8,116 bases of DNA, taken from Synergistales bacterium. GTDB taxonomy: Bacteria; Synergistota; Synergistia; Synergistales; Thermovirgaceae. The stretch spans positions 1-8,116 of the forward strand of contig JAHDOX010000073.1 in assembly GCA_018434645.1 (NCBI GenBank), written 5' to 3'. The notes under the pieces were generated by a model, which saw only the letters and a list, made by a program, of their open reading frames with translations, was not told the DNA's origin and ran no database searches. Of this stretch, positions 6,777 to 8,116 are shown piece by piece; the first letter of the stretch is position 1; every line of letters begins with the position of its first letter. A program made the position numbers and the translations under genes.

Positions 6777-7963
6777 AGAAAAAGAGGAATTTGCTATTTT
6801 GGGGAATCGCACTGATCGCCATAATCTCGGGCCTTTATCTATTGCTCAGGGAACCGAGCCAGGAGACCGTGTATTCCACGGTACCCGTAGAAAGAGGCAA
6901 TATCATACAAACCGTTTCTGCGACCGGCACACTTCAGGCGGTGAACACCGTAGAGGTGGGAACCCAGGTATCTGGAACGATCGAAGAGATATTTGTCGAT
7001 TACAATTCCCCGGTGAAAAAGGGACAGGTCATTGCCAAAATCGATTCCACCCTTTTTCACACCGAGGTAAAGAAAGCAGAAGCCGATCTCGCCTCGGCCA
7101 GGGCATCCGTCGAGGAGGCTCAGGCCGAACTCGTCGAAGCCGCGAAAAATGCTAATCGTCAGAAAACACTTTATGCTTCCGACTTCGTCGCAGAAAGCGA
7201 GGTTGACGCCGCGTTGACGACTCTTAGCACCGCCCAGGCGCGCCTCGCTTCATCAAAAGCATCGGTTCTTCAGGCCGAAGCGGCTCTTGAGAAAGCGCGC
7301 ACAAACCTGGGATATACGACGATCGTGTCCCCCGTCGACGGAGTAGTAATAGCAAAAGACGTCAGCGCCGGCCAGACCGTGGCCGCCAGCCTGCAGACAC
7401 CAACACTTTTTACTATCGCCGAGGACTTGTCTTTAATGCAGGTAGAAGCCGACGTGGACGAGGCCGACATCGGTTATGTAAAAGAAGGAGCTCACGTTTC
7501 TTTCTACGTAGACGCCTACCCTGAAGAAACTTTCACCGGCAAGGTCCGCCAGGTTCGCCTGCAACCTGTGAAAACAGAGAACGTAGTTACCTACACCGTA
7601 GTTATAGACGTTTCCAATCCCCAACTTCTCCTCAAACCCGGCATGACGGCAAATGTCAGTATCCAGGCAGCGACGGCGTTGAGCGTTCTCAAGGTCCCCT
7701 CCATGGCCTTGCGCTTTGTTCCCGAAAGCGATACCGCAAAGTGGAACCAGGCCGATGCCCTGAACAATACAAGAGGCGCCGCGGTTTGGGTCCTTTCGGG
7801 GCAGGACGGCAAGACGCCTCAACGGATCCCTGTAAGAACCGGCATCTCCGACGGCAGTTTCACCGAGGTGGAAGGCGAACTGGAAGAAGGAACGCGGGTA
7901 ATTGTTTCTTCTTCAAGCCCAGGGTCGACTTCCCGCTCGAACAGGAGGCCGGGACCTTTCTGA
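6773..7963 (+). CDS. macA: MacA-like periplasmic adaptor (membrane fusion protein)
   Basis: Adaptor of the HlyD/RND membrane-fusion family, 396 residues, linking an inner-membrane transporter to TolC. A short basic start and one hydrophobic helix (about 7-25) anchor it in the inner membrane; there is no lipobox. Order: beta-barrel strand (about 34-56); first lipoyl half with VGTQVSGTIEEIFVDYNSPVKKGQ (62-85); long helical hairpin about 92-180; second lipoyl half with VSPVDGVVIAKDVSAGQTV (185-203); beta-barrel about 222-298, ending LKPGMTANV; membrane-proximal domain to the C terminus. The hairpin tip has RQKTLYASDFVA (129-140): Arg and Leu of the TolC-binding RLS motif are present but Ala replaces Ser. 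ATG overlaps the tolC stop (ATGA), with GGAGG 10 bases upstream. The following ABC ATPase identifies it as a MacA-type rather than RND-pump adaptor. The Ser/Arg-rich C-terminal tail looks unstructured. Confidence 0.9.
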   Translation: MKKKRNLLFWGIALIAIISGLYLLLREPSQETVYSTVPVERGNIIQTVSATGTLQAVNTVEVGTQVSGTIEEIFVDYNSPVKKGQVIAKIDSTLFHTEVKKAEADLASARASVEEAQAELVEAAKNANRQKTLYASDFVAESEVDAALTTLSTAQARLASSKASVLQAEAALEKARTNLGYTTIVSPVDGVVIAKDVSAGQTVAASLQTPTLFTIAEDLSLMQVEADVDEADIGYVKEGAHVSFYVDAYPEETFTGKVRQVRLQPVKTENVVTYTVVIDVSNPQLLLKPGMTANVSIQAATALSVLKVPSMALRFVPESDTAKWNQADALNNTRGAAVWVLSGQDGKTPQRIPVRTGISDGSFTEVEGELEEGTRVIVSSSSPGSTSRSNRRPGPF

Positions 7964-8116
7964 TGGCGAAATTGATCGAGCTTTCAAGAATATCCAAAAC
8001 ATACAAGCTTGGCGACATTGCCGTCGAGGCCTTGCGCGGCATCGACCTTTCGGTTGAGCAAGGGCAATTCTTGGCGATAATGGGAGCTTCCGGATCAGGC
8101 AAATCCACTCTCATGA
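7963..8116 (+). CDS. macB: MacB-like ABC transporter ATP-binding protein (3' truncated by window)
   Basis: Only the first 51 codons are present. The translation starts MAKLIELSRISKTYKLGD, then VEALRGIDLSVEQGQFLAIMG, and contains the Walker A motif GASGSGKST (about residues 42-50), which binds ATP phosphates. This is the pattern of the MacB/LolD/FtsE group of ABC ATPases. Position directly after macA supports a MacB-type exporter, either one chain with a C-terminal four-helix permease or an ATPase with a separate permease gene; the missing part would decide. The ATG shares one base with the macA stop (TGATG). The nearest AGGAGG is 14 bases upstream, rather far, so translation is probably coupled to macA. 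Likely role: powering export of a drug, peptide or lipid-like substrate from the periplasm through TolC. Confidence 0.85.
   Translation, partial: MAKLIELSRISKTYKLGDIAVEALRGIDLSVEQGQFLAIMGASGSGKSTLM

Noticed and set aside
6598..7155. Plus-strand open frame of 185 codons spanning the tolC-macA junction
   Set aside because: It is out of frame with two clearly functional genes, and its Arg/Gly-rich translation is typical of a shadow frame.

Overview
The window looks like chromosomal DNA from a Gram-negative (two-membrane) anaerobe. A TolC-type outer-membrane channel, a periplasmic adaptor and a CpxA/CpxR-like envelope sensor pair imply an outer membrane. A PucR-type regulator, a nitrilase-superfamily amidohydrolase and a cysteine-rich DUF2284 protein are gene types often seen in amino-acid-fermenting anaerobes. 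This mix suggests Synergistota or a similar deep-branching diderm, but that is inference from gene content, not a measured placement. I saw no mobile element, tRNA, rRNA or CRISPR array.

Layout. Positions 1-1424 (+) hold a PucR/CdaR-type transcription regulator whose start lies outside the window. It converges, with a 7-base gap, on a carbon-nitrogen hydrolase (1432-2346, -). A 198-base gap with hairpins and a palindrome follows, then a DUF2284 metal-binding protein with a GTG start (2545-3096, -). After a 110-base gap comes a two-component system read leftward: a CpxA-like sensor kinase (3207-4592, -) and a CpxR-like response regulator (4589-5290, -), with a 4-base overlap. A 181-base divergent intergenic region separates these from a rightward operon: TolC-family outer-membrane protein (5472-6776), MacA-like adaptor (6773-7963) and the start of a MacB-like ABC transporter gene (7963 to the window end). 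The transporter genes overlap by 4 bases and 1 base.

How it fits together. The right half reads as a regulated tripartite ABC efflux system: MacB (inner-membrane ATPase), MacA (periplasmic adaptor) and TolC (outer-membrane channel), divergently paired with an envelope-sensing two-component system. The shared intergenic region carries an exact match to the enterobacterial CpxR box (GTAAA-N5-GTAAA on the minus strand, 5378-5392), which supports autoregulation and control of the efflux operon. This is the most interesting point in the window. The left half is probably a nitrogen-compound catabolic unit, in which the PucR-type regulator may control the neighbouring amidohydrolase; its substrate cannot be read from the sequence.
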